A DNA stretch of 64,000 nucleotides. Origin: Dactylosporangium sucinum (lineage in GTDB: Bacteria; Actinomycetota; Actinomycetes; Mycobacteriales; Micromonosporaceae). Made by a program: the position numbers and the translations under genes. The notes beneath the pieces were generated by a model. It was not told the origin of the DNA. It saw only the letters and a list, made by a program, of their open reading frames with translations, and did no database searches. The stretch spans positions 1 to 64,000 of the forward strand of contig NZ_BMPI01000017.1 in assembly GCF_014647515.1 (NCBI RefSeq), read 5' to 3'. This document shows positions 1-7,773 of this stretch, in pieces. The stretch's first letter is position 1. Each line of letters starts with the position of its first letter.

Positions 1-16
1 CTGACGGCCGCGGTTT

Positions 17-38
17 TGTGGGGGGTTCCCACCCCACA
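17..38. terminator. Possible hairpin beyond the membrane-protein gene
   Basis: TGTGGGG at 17-23 pairs with CCCCACA at 32-38 around an 8-nt loop. It lies 73 bases past the stop codon of the minus-strand gene that ends at 111. No T-run follows it in the minus direction, so its role as a terminator is only a suggestion. Nothing else is visible in bases 1-110. Confidence 0.3.
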
Positions 39-110
39 CCCCCCATGCGTCGCTTCGCGCCGCACAAGAGCTGTTTCAGTGCTTGGAGCCGGTGCCATGA
101 CACCGAGTAC

Positions 111-2096
111 TTACGGGTTTGCTGGCGTAGCGTACACGACCTGCACTTTCGTCGGATATTTCGCAGCTAGCAGCCGTGCGGCCTCGATATTCGACGGTGC
201 GAGCGGGTCACCGAACGCTACCGGCAACGGCTGTCCGGCCCGCACGGCGGGTCGGTTCGGATGCTCCACATCGACAACGAGCATGCTCGCCTCGGGGTCG
301 TGGACGAAGAACCGCACGGTCACGGGGCTGTCCACGACCAGGCGCTCCAGGTCGGCGTACGTGCCGCCCTTGCCGCCGGGGTACAGCAGCCGTGACCAGC
401 CGGGGACGTGCCGGTACTGCCGCTGCAGTGTCGATGCACCGAGCGTCGCCGACCAGTTACGCCACGGGTTCCCCATGAGGTCGACGTTGATCGCGTTTCC
501 GCCGTCGGGGTACATCCGCGCCATCAGCAGGGCGTCGCGGGCCGCCTCCGGAGAGCCACGATCCTTCCCGAGGGCGAGTTTGACGCCCGGTGCGACCGGC
601 GTCGCGTGCCATTTGCCGCCGGCGACGGCCATTGCCAGTACCACCGGGAAAGCCACCGCCGCCCGCAGCGGCAGGCCTCGCCGGGGCAGCACCCGCGCCA
701 GGCCGCCCAGCCCGGCCAGGCCGACCACGATGAGCAGGTGGAGCAGCTTGTCGAAGTAGTAGACCGGCCGACCGATGGTGGCGATCTGATACAGGCCCAG
801 CCCGGCCGCCATCGCGAGCGCGACGCCCACGGCGAACAGCGCGGCCCGCTGGCTCGGCGCCCGCCGGTTCGCGAGCAGCCCGAGCGTCGCCAGTACCGCC
901 AGTGCCAGCGTCGCCGGCCGGTCCACGACCCGCGCGGTCCCGTTCAGCAGCAGCTGCTCGCCGGTCGACGCCGCGGCGGCGGTCAGCGGCCCGATCGCGG
1001 CGACGGCGAGTGTGACGATCGCCACTAGCCAGGCCCACCAGTGCCGCCACAGCCGCGCGCGCCACGCCCACCAGGCGGCCACGATCCCGGCGTACGGCAG
1101 GAAGAGCGGATAGCTGAACGACACCCCCACCAGCAGCAACGCCACCGTCACGAGCTGCTCGCCGCCGCGCGTGAGCGGGCGGGCGACCAGCCCGGTGAGC
1201 ACCACGGCGCAGGCGAGCCCGGCCATCTCGTTCGGGTAGCCACGGGACAGCACGGTGACCGGGTCGCCGAGCACGAGCCAGGCGGCGATGACGAACAGCA
1301 CCGGCAGCAGGCGGGCGGGGCTCGCGCCGGGCCCGGCGATGCGCCGCGCGGCCCACAGCACCGCGAGCGCCAGCAGCAGGAACGTCCCGACGAGCAGCCA
1401 CACCAGCACGTCCACGGAGGTCGCCGGCGCGCCGTTGTGCCCGGACGAGCGCACGAACCGGTCGAGCACCGCGTACGCGAAGTGCAGGCCCTGCGGGTAG
1501 TTCGCGATGCCCTGCCACTCCTCGTCGGGCACGAAGGGCCGCAGCGCCTCCGGCCGGAGGAAGGGATATCCGCCGATGCGGCCGATCACGTCGTACAGCA
1601 GGAAGTGGCGGGTGATGTCCTCCCCGGCGAGCGGCAGGCCGAGCCGGCCGCCGAGGTCGCGGGCGACGTACGGGACGAGCGTGACGGCCGAGACGCCGGC
1701 GGCCGCGAGGGCGAGCAGCCGCTCGACGCGCGGCTTCGGCGGCTTGGTCAGCCGCTTCGTGGCCGCCGCGACGAGCACCAGGACGGTCAGCGCGACGCCG
1801 GCGACGAGCGTCGGGTGCAGGTGCCCCGGCCAGTACGTGATCGCCAGCCCGAACAGGCACGCGGCGCCGAAGAGCTGGGCGCAAGAAACGACGAACCGGT
1901 CGAACAGGCCCACGCAGCCGCGCTGCACGGCCATCGTCCCGGCCAGCACCACGAACGGCAGGAGCACGTCGAGGTGGACGGCGTGCGTGGCGAGCGGCAG
2001 CAGCCAGGCCAGGGCAATCCCGCCGGCGATCCACATGCCTCGCTGCCCGGTCGCCGCCGGGATCTCGCTGGTCCCCTTCGGGATCACCGTCACCAC
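111..2096 (-). CDS. Polytopic membrane protein, GT-C glycosyltransferase-like
   Basis: Predicted 661-residue protein with at least ten hydrophobic segments and a C-terminal soluble stretch of about 130 residues. After the first membrane helices comes a loop with GEDITRH near residues 158-164 and NYPQGLHF near 200; acidic residues in the first outer loops are typical of GT-C enzymes that use lipid-linked sugars. I recognise the architecture but not an exact family, so the donor and acceptor are unknown. The GTG at 2096 is chosen because GGAG lies 6 nt upstream; the frame stays open far upstream, but there it runs antisense to the LCP gene. It is divergent from that LCP ligase, which suggests a shared role in cell-wall polymer assembly (inference). 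Confidence 0.75.
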   Translation of the reverse strand: MVTVIPKGTSEIPAATGQRGMWIAGGIALAWLLPLATHAVHLDVLLPFVVLAGTMAVQRGCVGLFDRFVVSCAQLFGAACLFGLAITYWPGHLHPTLVAGVALTVLVLVAAATKRLTKPPKPRVERLLALAAAGVSAVTLVPYVARDLGGRLGLPLAGEDITRHFLLYDVIGRIGGYPFLRPEALRPFVPDEEWQGIANYPQGLHFAYAVLDRFVRSSGHNGAPATSVDVLVWLLVGTFLLLALAVLWAARRIAGPGASPARLLPVLFVIAAWLVLGDPVTVLSRGYPNEMAGLACAVVLTGLVARPLTRGGEQLVTVALLLVGVSFSYPLFLPYAGIVAAWWAWRARLWRHWWAWLVAIVTLAVAAIGPLTAAAASTGEQLLLNGTARVVDRPATLALAVLATLGLLANRRAPSQRAALFAVGVALAMAAGLGLYQIATIGRPVYYFDKLLHLLIVVGLAGLGGLARVLPRRGLPLRAAVAFPVVLAMAVAGGKWHATPVAPGVKLALGKDRGSPEAARDALLMARMYPDGGNAINVDLMGNPWRNWSATLGASTLQRQYRHVPGWSRLLYPGGKGGTYADLERLVVDSPVTVRFFVHDPEASMLVVDVEHPNRPAVRAGQPLPVAFGDPLAPSNIEAARLLAAKYPTKVQVVYATPANP

Positions 2097-2231
2097 AGCA
2101 CGCTCCGTATCGGTCAGGGCACCGCTCCGCCGGGACGTGACGATATCGCGTTGTCCGGGTACGGTGCATTTGGCTTCCGGGGGTCGGCAATGCTGACTCA
2201 CCGTAATCAACTGTTCGGAGATGGCCCCCGT

Positions 2232-2266
2232 GGGACTTCGGGGACTGTCGGGGACTATCGGGGAGT
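2232..2266 (+). repeat. Short tandem repeat before the LCP gene (GGGACT motif)
   Basis: GGGACT occurs at 2232, 2241 and 2251, followed by GGGAGT at 2261, so a 9-10 base unit is repeated about three and a half times. It lies just upstream of the preferred LCP start at 2274. If the ATG at 2190 were the real start the repeat would be coding. It could be a regulator-binding array or slippage-prone DNA; the sequence alone does not decide. Confidence 0.4.
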
Positions 2267-2273
2267 GGAGGCG

Positions 2274-3434
2274 TTGGCGAAGGGCGGCGTGGCGCGGCGC
2301 ACGGGCCGTGGCCGGCGGGACCCGTTGTGGGCTCGCATTCTCGTCGTGGTCGGCTCGCTGTTGATGATCAGCGCGGGCACCACGTTCGTCCTGAAGGACG
2401 TCGTGTTCGGGTATGCCACCCGGAGCGTCCACAAGGAAGATCTGCTCCCCGTCGAGGACGGCAAGCGCGCCTCGGTCAGCGGCGCCAAGAACCTCCTGCT
2501 GATCGGCATCGACCCCCGCCCGAACCAGAACCCCACCGACTCGATCCGCTCGGACTCGATTCTCATCCTGCACATCCCGGCCAGTCACGACATGGCGTTC
2601 CTCATCTCCATCCCGCGTGACACCTGGGTGTCGATCCCGAAGTACAACAACGGGAAGCAGGCCTTCAACGGCGGCAAGGACAAGATCAACGGTGCCTTCG
2701 CCGCCGGCGGCAACGGCCTGACCGGCAAGGACCAGCGCAAGCACGGCACGACGCTGCTCGCCTCGACGATCAAGCAGAACTGGGGCGTCACCTTCGACGC
2801 GGCCGCGATCATCGACTTCGTGGGCTTCCAGGAGGTCGTGAAGGTGCTGGGCGGCGTGGACATGTACGTCGACCAGCGCACGGTCTCGGTGCACAACGGC
2901 ACGGACGCGCAGGGGAACCACAAGGTCCCGTTCGAGCAGCGCGACAACGGCCGCGGCGGCACGGACCTCATCGCGATCAAGGGCGTGACCCCGAAGGTCT
3001 ACGAGGTCGGCTACCAGCACCTGGCCGCCTGGGAGGCGCTGGACTTCGTCCGCCAGCGCGAGACGCTGCCAAACTCGGACTACGACCGCCAGCGGCACCA
3101 GCAGCAGTTCATCAAGGCGCTGCTGAAGAAGATCGCCAGCAAAGAGGTCCTGGGCAACCCGAGCAAGCTCAACAGCGTCCTGAGCGTGGTCGGCAGCGCC
3201 ATGACCATCGACACGGGCCCGATCGGCCTGGACGACTGGATCTTCGCGATGCGCGGCATCGACGGCGACCGCCTGCTGACCCTGAAGACGAACAACGGCG
3301 GCTTCCACGCCTCGACGGAGCACCCGGGCGCCGAGGCCCTGGACCAGACGACGCTGGACCTGCTGGCGGCGGTGCGCGACAAGAACGTCCCGGCGTTCGT
3401 GACGGCCAACCCAAGCATCGTCAGCTCCAGCTGA
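2274..3434 (+). CDS. LCP (LytR-CpsA-Psr) family wall-polymer ligase
   Basis: A 386-residue protein with a short basic cytoplasmic tail (ARRTGRGRRD), one transmembrane helix at about residues 20-42 and an extracytoplasmic LytR_cpsA_psr domain. Family hallmarks are SDSILIL, SIPRDTWV, and near the end of the domain the Arg-rich DFVRQRE...DYDRQRHQQQ block that binds the pyrophosphate of the polyprenyl-linked substrate. LCP enzymes move secondary wall polymers from undecaprenyl carriers to peptidoglycan. The start is uncertain: TTG 2274 has GGGGAG 8 nt before it; ATG 2190, GTG 2265 and GTG 2289 are in frame alternatives. The gene is divergent from the GT-C-like gene ending at 111. Confidence 0.88.
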   Translation: MAKGGVARRTGRGRRDPLWARILVVVGSLLMISAGTTFVLKDVVFGYATRSVHKEDLLPVEDGKRASVSGAKNLLLIGIDPRPNQNPTDSIRSDSILILHIPASHDMAFLISIPRDTWVSIPKYNNGKQAFNGGKDKINGAFAAGGNGLTGKDQRKHGTTLLASTIKQNWGVTFDAAAIIDFVGFQEVVKVLGGVDMYVDQRTVSVHNGTDAQGNHKVPFEQRDNGRGGTDLIAIKGVTPKVYEVGYQHLAAWEALDFVRQRETLPNSDYDRQRHQQQFIKALLKKIASKEVLGNPSKLNSVLSVVGSAMTIDTGPIGLDDWIFAMRGIDGDRLLTLKTNNGGFHASTEHPGAEALDQTTLDLLAAVRDKNVPAFVTANPSIVSSS

Positions 3435-3447
3435 CCCACCCCGGGCC

Positions 3448-3619
3448 GGGGTCGCCGCCGCGCCGGCCGTGCCGCAGCGGGGCTGTGTACCGACGGGCTG
3501 GCCGCCGTGCTGTGAGCTGGGCGCCGGCGGGCTGGGGTCGCCGCCGCGCCGGCCGCGCCGCAGCGGATGTTGTGCACTGATGGCTGGTCGCCGTGCTGTG
3601 GGCTGGGCACCGGCGGGCT
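3448..3619. repeat. Tandem duplication, two 86-bp units
   Basis: The stretch beginning GGGGTCGCCGCCGCGCCGG at 3448 starts again at 3534 and both copies end with CCGGCGGGCT. The copies differ at scattered positions. It lies directly downstream of the LCP gene in the 815-base gap before sigF. I see no gene in this gap; open frames here are GC-driven and lack ribosome-binding sites. Confidence 0.6.
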
Positions 3620-3702
3620 GGCAGCCGCAGTGAGCGCTGGGCGTCGGCGCGTCGGCGGCGCCCGCGGGCACTTCACCCGGGGCGCCGGCGGTCCGCTGTT
3701 TC

Positions 3703-3768
3703 ACAGACGTTGGTCGATCTACCCTCGTCTTGATCTTCCGGATCGAGGGTAGATCGACCAACGTCTGT
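3703..3768. repeat. Perfect 25-bp inverted repeat, 16-nt loop
   Basis: The arm at 3703-3727 (ACAGACGTTGGTCGATC...) is exactly repeated in reverse complement at 3744-3768. No T-run follows either arm. The position between convergent genes would fit a bidirectional transcript end. Its arm sequence differs from the two dispersed hairpin families elsewhere in the window. Confidence 0.7.
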
Positions 3769-3952
3769 GGGTGGGGGGCCGGGCGCGCGTCGACGTGGGG
3801 TCGGGCTCGCCAGGCGGCAGCCGGGTCGACCGGTGCCCGGCAGGTAGCCGCCCCTCGCCAGTCCGGTTCCGAAATGTCCGATCCGGGCGTCCGGCGTCCC
3901 AGGTGTGGCGCCGCCCCAGCCTCTCGCGGCGCAACCGAGTCGACCGGCCCCA

Positions 3953-4004
3953 TGATCGATGGAGACTTCTGGCTGCCCGGACGACCAGAACTCTCCATCG
4001 ATCA
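3953..4004. repeat. Family-B intergenic hairpin (TGATCGATGGAGA), copy 1
   Basis: TGATCGATGGAGA-C-TTCTGG at 3953-3972 pairs with CCAGAA-C-TCTCCATCGATCA at 3985-4004, with a single C/C mismatch and a 12-nt loop. Almost the same arms occur at 21553-21608, and a relative at 36186-36244. It lies between the convergent LCP and sigF genes. Confidence 0.7.
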
Positions 4005-4150
4005 CGAAACCCCGGGCTCGATCGCCACCTCTACAGAAGCGTCATGGACGCCGCAGGGCCGCGAAGGCGTTGGTCGTAGTGCGCCATTTCGCACAAGTCG
4101 GAATTGTGATTTGCGACGCATTCCGGCAGGGAGGCAGCGGGTGGGAAATG

Positions 4151-4196
4151 GACAGCGCACCGGCTCGCGGAAGGGTGCGCGAGCCGGTGCGCTGTC
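4151..4196 (-). terminator. Strong hairpin downstream of the sigma factor gene
   Basis: Perfect 19-bp stem: GACAGCGCACCGGCTCGCG at 4151-4169 pairs with its reverse complement at 4178-4196 around an 8-nt loop. It begins 54 bases past the stop codon of the minus-strand sigma gene. There is no U-run, which is common for actinobacterial terminators. Confidence 0.7.
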
Positions 4197-4249
4197 GTCG
4201 ACTGCGGCAGTCGGGGAGCGGATGGGTCCGCGACCGGGGAGGCCGCGCG

Positions 4250-5098
4250 TCAGTCCGTGATGGCGGACAGTTCCGTGCGCAGGGTGCGCAGCGCGCCCGC
4301 CAGCAGGCGCGACACGTGCATCTGCGAGATGCCCAGCTCGGCCGCGATCTGCGACTGGGTCAGGTTGCCGTGGAAGCGCATCGCGATGATCTTCTGCTCG
4401 CGCTCCGGCAGCTTGGCCAGCAGCGGCCGCAGGGCCTCGCGGTTCTCGACGTTCTGCATGTCGGGGTCCTCGCCGCCCAGCAGGTCGCCGAGGCCGGCGG
4501 CGGACGAGTCGGCGTTGTCGCCCGCGGGGGCGTCCAGTGACAGTGCGCGGTACGCCTGGCCGCAGTCCAGGCCCTCGATGATCTCCTCCTCGGAGACGTT
4601 CAGGCGCGCGGCCAGGTCGGCGACCGTCGGTGAGCGGCCCAGGTCCTGGGCCAGGTCGCCGGAGACCTTGCTGATCTCCAGGCGCAGCTCCTGCAGCCGC
4701 CGCGGGACGCGGACGTCCCAGCCCTTGTCGCGGAAGTGGCGCTTGAGCTCGCCCACGATCATCGGGATCGCGTAGCTGGTGAAGGCGGCGCCCCGCGCGG
4801 GGTCGTAGCCGTCGACGGACTTGATGAGGCCCAGGTTCGCGACCTGGACCAGGTCGTCGAAGTGCTCGCCGCGGTTGCGGAAGCGGCGGGCGAGGTACTC
4901 GGCGAGCGGGATGTAGAGCTCGATGAACCGGGCCCGGACGCGGTCGCGGTCGGGGCCGGCGGGGAGGTCGGCCATCAAGGACAGCAGCGCCTTGGCCTGT
5001 GCGTCGGTCGCGCGGGTGTTGCCGGAGTGCTCCTGCTGGCCGGCCGGTCCGGCGGCGGCGAGTGCGCGGTCGATGGCGTGGTCGACGGAGATGGTCAC
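4250..5098 (-). CDS. sigF: RNA polymerase sigma factor, SigB/SigF/SigG type
   Basis: 282 residues carrying sigma regions 2, 3 and 4 in the order of the general-stress and sporulation sigma factors (group 3). Region 2 has FDDLVQVANLGLIKSVDGYDPARGAAFTSYA (quoted in parts: FDDLVQVANLGLIKS and GAAFTSYAIP), region 3 has VRVPRRLQELRLEI, and region 4 ends with the helix-turn-helix LTQSQIAAELGISQMHVSRL. It directs RNA polymerase to stress or developmental promoters and is normally held inactive by an RsbW-type kinase. The GTG start at 5098 has GAAGGG about 9 nt upstream. The anti-sigma and anti-anti-sigma genes at 6416-7113 on the same strand are plausible partners, although cspA lies between. The exact paralogue name within this family is uncertain. 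Confidence 0.88.
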   Translation of the reverse strand: MTISVDHAIDRALAAAGPAGQQEHSGNTRATDAQAKALLSLMADLPAGPDRDRVRARFIELYIPLAEYLARRFRNRGEHFDDLVQVANLGLIKSVDGYDPARGAAFTSYAIPMIVGELKRHFRDKGWDVRVPRRLQELRLEISKVSGDLAQDLGRSPTVADLAARLNVSEEEIIEGLDCGQAYRALSLDAPAGDNADSSAAGLGDLLGGEDPDMQNVENREALRPLLAKLPEREQKIIAMRFHGNLTQSQIAAELGISQMHVSRLLAGALRTLRTELSAITD

Positions 5099-5620
5099 TG
5101 GTCAGACCCTTCTGGTGCGGGTGACCGGGCGACGGTGACGGGCACGCAGGGCGAACGCCCGCGCGAAGGGGTTGGGTGACGTCACCGGCCAGCGAGGGAG
5201 CGCTGGCGCCGGTCGGAGTCGCTCTCGGCGCCCGTTTCTTGAGCGCCGGTGCAAGACCTGCGAGGTTCACCGGGGACGATCCGCCGCTGCTGGACGGGGT
5301 CCCACAGCCCGTGGCCGGTTGATTTGACCGTTCGGACGATGTGAACGGAGCCGACTGTACTAGATCCCGCCGACGAACGCGAGATGAGCGCTCCCATGAG
5401 GTTGAAGCAGGTCGCTATATCACTGACCGTTCAGTAGTTCAATACGCTGAGTGTTCACAACTATTGGTGGTGCATTTCAGTTTGTAGTCGATCAGGTCCG
5501 TATCCCGATACCGGGGCTGCGTTTTGGCAGCGCGCAAGCTACCGTCTCACCGTGGCGTGCGCCTGTTTCAACATTGACTCGTGAGGTGCGGGTCGGGGCG
5601 CCGTCGCTAAGGAGTTACAC
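5099..5620. other. Divergent promoter region between sigF and cspA
   Basis: 522 bases without a convincing gene. It must hold the promoters of both flanking genes and a long 5' leader for cspA, as is common for cold-shock genes. The stretch at 5410-5620 is clearly more AT-rich than its surroundings. A 71-codon minus-strand frame at 5182-5397 lacks a credible ribosome-binding site. Confidence 0.5.
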
Positions 5621-5824
5621 GTGGCATCAGGCACGGTGAAGTGGTTCAACTCGGAGAAGGGCTACGGCTTCATCTCGCAGGACAACGGCGGCCCCGACGT
5701 GTTCGCGCACTACTCGGCGATCCAGGCCACCGGCTACCGCGAGCTGACCGAGGGTCAGAAGGTCGAGTTCGAGATCACGCAGGGCCAGAAGGGGCCGCAG
5801 GCCGACAACATCCGCGCGGTCTGA
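5621..5824 (+). CDS. cspA: Cold-shock protein CspA family
   Basis: 67-residue single OB-fold protein with both nucleic-acid-binding motifs: RNP1 in KGYGFIS and RNP2 in DVFAHY, the second with Ala and Tyr where Val and Phe are more usual. Such proteins melt RNA structure and act as RNA chaperones in the cytoplasm. The GTG start has AAGGAG 7 nt upstream. A long AT-richer leader precedes it and a strong hairpin follows at 5874. A second copy in the window at 61748 shares the TVKWFNSEKGYGFI block and differs mainly in the middle. Confidence 0.95.
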   Translation: MASGTVKWFNSEKGYGFISQDNGGPDVFAHYSAIQATGYRELTEGQKVEFEITQGQKGPQADNIRAV

Positions 5825-5873
5825 CACACCCCAAGTCGTAGGCCGAGACCCGCTTCACGGCCGAAGGATTCGC

Positions 5874-5901
5874 AAGCCCCCGCCCGACCGGGCGGGGGCT
5901 T
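5874..5901 (+). terminator. Terminator of cspA
   Basis: AAGCCCCCGCCC at 5874-5885 pairs perfectly with GGGCGGGGGCTT at 5890-5901 around the loop GACC, 50 bases past the cspA stop codon. Confidence 0.85.
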
Positions 5902-5903
5902 CG

Positions 5904-5983
5904 CAGTTCCCACGAACGGTTCTCCCGGGCAGCCCCGGGGACCCCCCCCGGGCAGCCGCCCGGGCAGTTCCCACGAGCGGTTC
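5904..5983. repeat. Direct repeat of 19 bp and low-complexity DNA
   Basis: CAGTTCCCACGAACGGTTC at 5904-5922 recurs with one change at 5965-5983. Further on, GCCACCAACCGCCA is repeated in tandem at about 6030-6060. The segment lies between the cspA terminator and the end of the minus-strand gene at 6073. No gene is visible in it. Confidence 0.5.
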
Positions 5984-6072
5984 CCGGAGCGATTCCCCGA
6001 CGCGACACCCGACCAATCGCCAACCGTCGGCCACCAACCGCCAGCCACCAACCGCCACCAACCGTGCAAGTT

Positions 6073-6351
6073 TCAGGCCAGCGCCGCCCGGGGTGCGTTG
6101 AAGACCTCCGGCGTGCAGGACTCGGCGTAGGCGTGATGGATCATGCGCAGCGCCCAGTGCATCCGCGGGCTGGCCGTCTCGGGGTGGTCGCCGAACTCGG
6201 TCGCGACGCGCGCCACACAGCCCTGCACGCCAATCCCGCGCAGGGTCATGGTCACCGCCGCGCGCACGTCCGCGTCGGCCGGGGACTGGGACATCTGCAA
6301 CGTGGAGGCGAAGAGCGCTTCGGCGCGTACCGCTTCGAACGTGGACTCCAT
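6073..6351 (-). CDS. Small conserved protein, paralogue of the gene at 7157
   Basis: 92 residues, mostly helical, of unknown function. It starts MESTFEAVRAEALFASTLQ and shares with the protein at 7157-7420 the blocks VRAEALFAS, QGCVARVATEFG/GCTARVAGEFG, DHPETA/EHPETA and RM-WAL-MI--AY. The ATG at 6351 has GGAGG 7 nt upstream. It is the last gene of a four-gene minus-strand operon: paralogue, RsbW-like kinase, RsbV-like STAS protein, this gene. Its place suggests a role in the sigma-regulatory switch, but nothing in the sequence gives an activity. Confidence 0.75.
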   Translation of the reverse strand: MESTFEAVRAEALFASTLQMSQSPADADVRAAVTMTLRGIGVQGCVARVATEFGDHPETASPRMHWALRMIHHAYAESCTPEVFNAPRAALA

Positions 6352-6415
6352 CGTGCACCTCCTGCTGACAATCCCTGCTGTGGTCCAGCTAACTCCGATC
6401 CGGGTGCCGGGGTGA

Positions 6416-6748
6416 TCATTGTTCGGTTGCCAACTGGTTGTCCGCGACACCGAACTCACCGAGCAGGCCCGTCATCCGGAGCAGCCGGTGCACGGCCGGG
6501 CTGGTACCGGTGATGCGTACCCCTCCCTTGACGTCTGCTTTCGCGGCGACGAGCACCTGGATACCCGTCGAGTCCAGGAACGGCACGCCGGACAGGTCGA
6601 GATCGACCCGTTCCGGCCGGTATCGCCGGATGGCGTCGCGGAGGACCGTGATCAGCTCGGGGGCGCTGGTCATGTCCAGGTCTCCGGTGGCGGTCACGGT
6701 CACCGTGCCGTCCGCGGCGGGGGTGGCCAAGGCGGCGAAGGCGGTCAT
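6416..6748 (-). CDS. Anti-sigma factor antagonist, STAS domain (RsbV/SpoIIAA-like)
   Basis: 110 residues forming one STAS domain. The segment VDLDLSGVPFLDSTGIQVL contains the DSTG motif whose serine is the phosphorylation target of the partner kinase. In the known switch the unphosphorylated STAS protein binds the anti-sigma kinase and releases the sigma factor; phosphorylation reverses this. The start codon overlaps the stop of the upstream kinase gene by 4 bp (ATGA), so the two are translationally coupled and very likely a cognate pair. The SigF-type factor at 4250 is the nearest candidate target (inference). Confidence 0.9.
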   Translation of the reverse strand: MTAFAALATPAADGTVTVTATGDLDMTSAPELITVLRDAIRRYRPERVDLDLSGVPFLDSTGIQVLVAAKADVKGGVRITGTSPAVHRLLRMTGLLGEFGVADNQLATEQ

Positions 6749-7113
6749 AGCTTCTTCGTGACTTTCACGAGCAGGCCGTCGCTGTCCACGTCGACGGCGT
6801 CGGCGAGGGCGGCGACGATCCGGAGGGAATGCCCGGAGGTGGTCAGCGCGTTGATGACCTCAGAAGCCTGGTCCCCGGGATGCGTGACTTCAATCACACA
6901 CTGGTCCTCGTCGACGGTCGCCCGCACCTGAAAGGCGGCCCCGACCCTGACGTGGGCGATCACGTTCGCCCAGGTCTCGCTGATGATCAGGCCGACGTCC
7001 TCGCGTGCCTGCGCGGCGACGCCGAGGCCGTCCAGGGCACCGTCCAGCACGTGCCGGAGCGTGTTCATCCGGTCGAGGTCCCGTGGCAGGTCGACGGTCA
7101 GGCGAAGGTCCAC
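6745..7113 (-). CDS. Anti-sigma regulatory factor, RsbW-like serine kinase
   Basis: 122 residues with a HATPase fold. The N-box is ISETWANVIAH, and SGHSLRIVAALAD corresponds to the G2 region. The usual DxGxG of the G1 box is replaced by VTHPGD, so ATP binding may be altered. The family binds a SigB/F-type sigma factor and phosphorylates the serine of its STAS antagonist. A GTG start at 7113 begins MDLRLTVDLPRDL. The gene is coupled to the downstream STAS gene and follows the small paralogue at 7157 by 43 bp. Confidence 0.85.
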   Translation of the reverse strand: MDLRLTVDLPRDLDRMNTLRHVLDGALDGLGVAAQAREDVGLIISETWANVIAHVRVGAAFQVRATVDEDQCVIEVTHPGDQASEVINALTTSGHSLRIVAALADAVDVDSDGLLVKVTKKL

Positions 7114-7156
7114 ATCTTCACTGTTACCGCTGGGGCGCCGCCGGAAACGTCAGGCG

Positions 7157-7420
7157 TCAGCCCGCGTACGCGAACTCTTGGGAGGCGAGGTCCTCGTAGG
7201 CCGACCGGATCATCTCCAGCGCCCACGACATGCGGGCGGCGGCGGTCTCCGGGTGCTCGCCGAACTCGCCGGCGACACGGGCGGTGCAGCCGTTGACGCC
7301 GAGCCGGCGCAGGGTCTGGGTGACCGCGGTGCGGATCTGGAGCGGCGTCGGCTGCTGTGAGGCCTGCAGAACGGAGGCGAAGAGGGCCTCGGCCCGGACC
7401 GTGTCGAACGTCGTGTTCAT
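7157..7420 (-). CDS. Small conserved protein, paralogue of the gene at 6073
   Basis: 87 residues starting MNTTFDTVRAEALFASVLQ. It is homologous over its whole length to the protein at 6073 and has the same helical composition. A GGGGGG run lies 5-6 nt before the ATG. It is the first gene of the operon with the anti-sigma kinase and STAS protein. No catalytic or membrane motif is visible; function unknown. Confidence 0.75.
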   Translation of the reverse strand: MNTTFDTVRAEALFASVLQASQQPTPLQIRTAVTQTLRRLGVNGCTARVAGEFGEHPETAAARMSWALEMIRSAYEDLASQEFAYAG

Positions 7421-7463
7421 GTCAACCCCCCGGTTGCTGTGCTCCATGACACCATCCAGAGAA

Positions 7464-7502
7464 CCGGCGCCCCGGTGCCGGTCAGGCACCCTTTCGGGTG
7501 CC
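7464..7502. promoter_or_regulatory. Two adjacent hairpins in the leader region of the rho-like gene
   Basis: CCGGC at 7464-7468 pairs with GCCGG at 7477-7481. GGCACCC at 7485-7491 pairs with GGGTGCC at 7496-7502 around TTTC. They sit in the 353-base divergent gap between the small paralogue and the rho-like gene. They could be a terminator or an attenuator in a long rho leader; rho genes are often autoregulated, but I see no direct proof here. The rest of the gap shows no gene. Confidence 0.4.
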
Positions 7503-7773
7503 GGACGGTAGCGCGCCGGGCCGCGACACGCACCGCACGCTGGAGCGCCAGGGCTTGCTCAGGGCACCGGCACGCGTTACCGTCGAGCCAGTCCCGCGGA
7601 TGTCGGCAATCTGGCCGCCCGGGGACGACCTTCGCCACCGCGTGTCACGCTCTCGCAGGAAGCCAGCCAAGTCAGCGGCCACCGCACACGCAGCGCCCAT
7701 CGCGCACAGCCGGTCACGCGAACCCAACCAGGCACCACCGAACACCGGCCGCGAGTCCCTTAGGAGGACGCCC

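Noticed and set aside
2097..3998. N-terminal extension of the GT-C-like gene to 1,295 residues
   Set aside because: The extra part runs antisense through the whole LCP gene and has no domain; GTG 2096 has its own ribosome-binding site.
5182..5397. 71-residue minus-strand frame before sigF
   Set aside because: No ribosome-binding site or family; the region must hold promoters.
6031..6062. CCACCAACCGCCA repeats as a CRISPR-like array
   Set aside because: Units are directly adjacent, without spacers, and too short.
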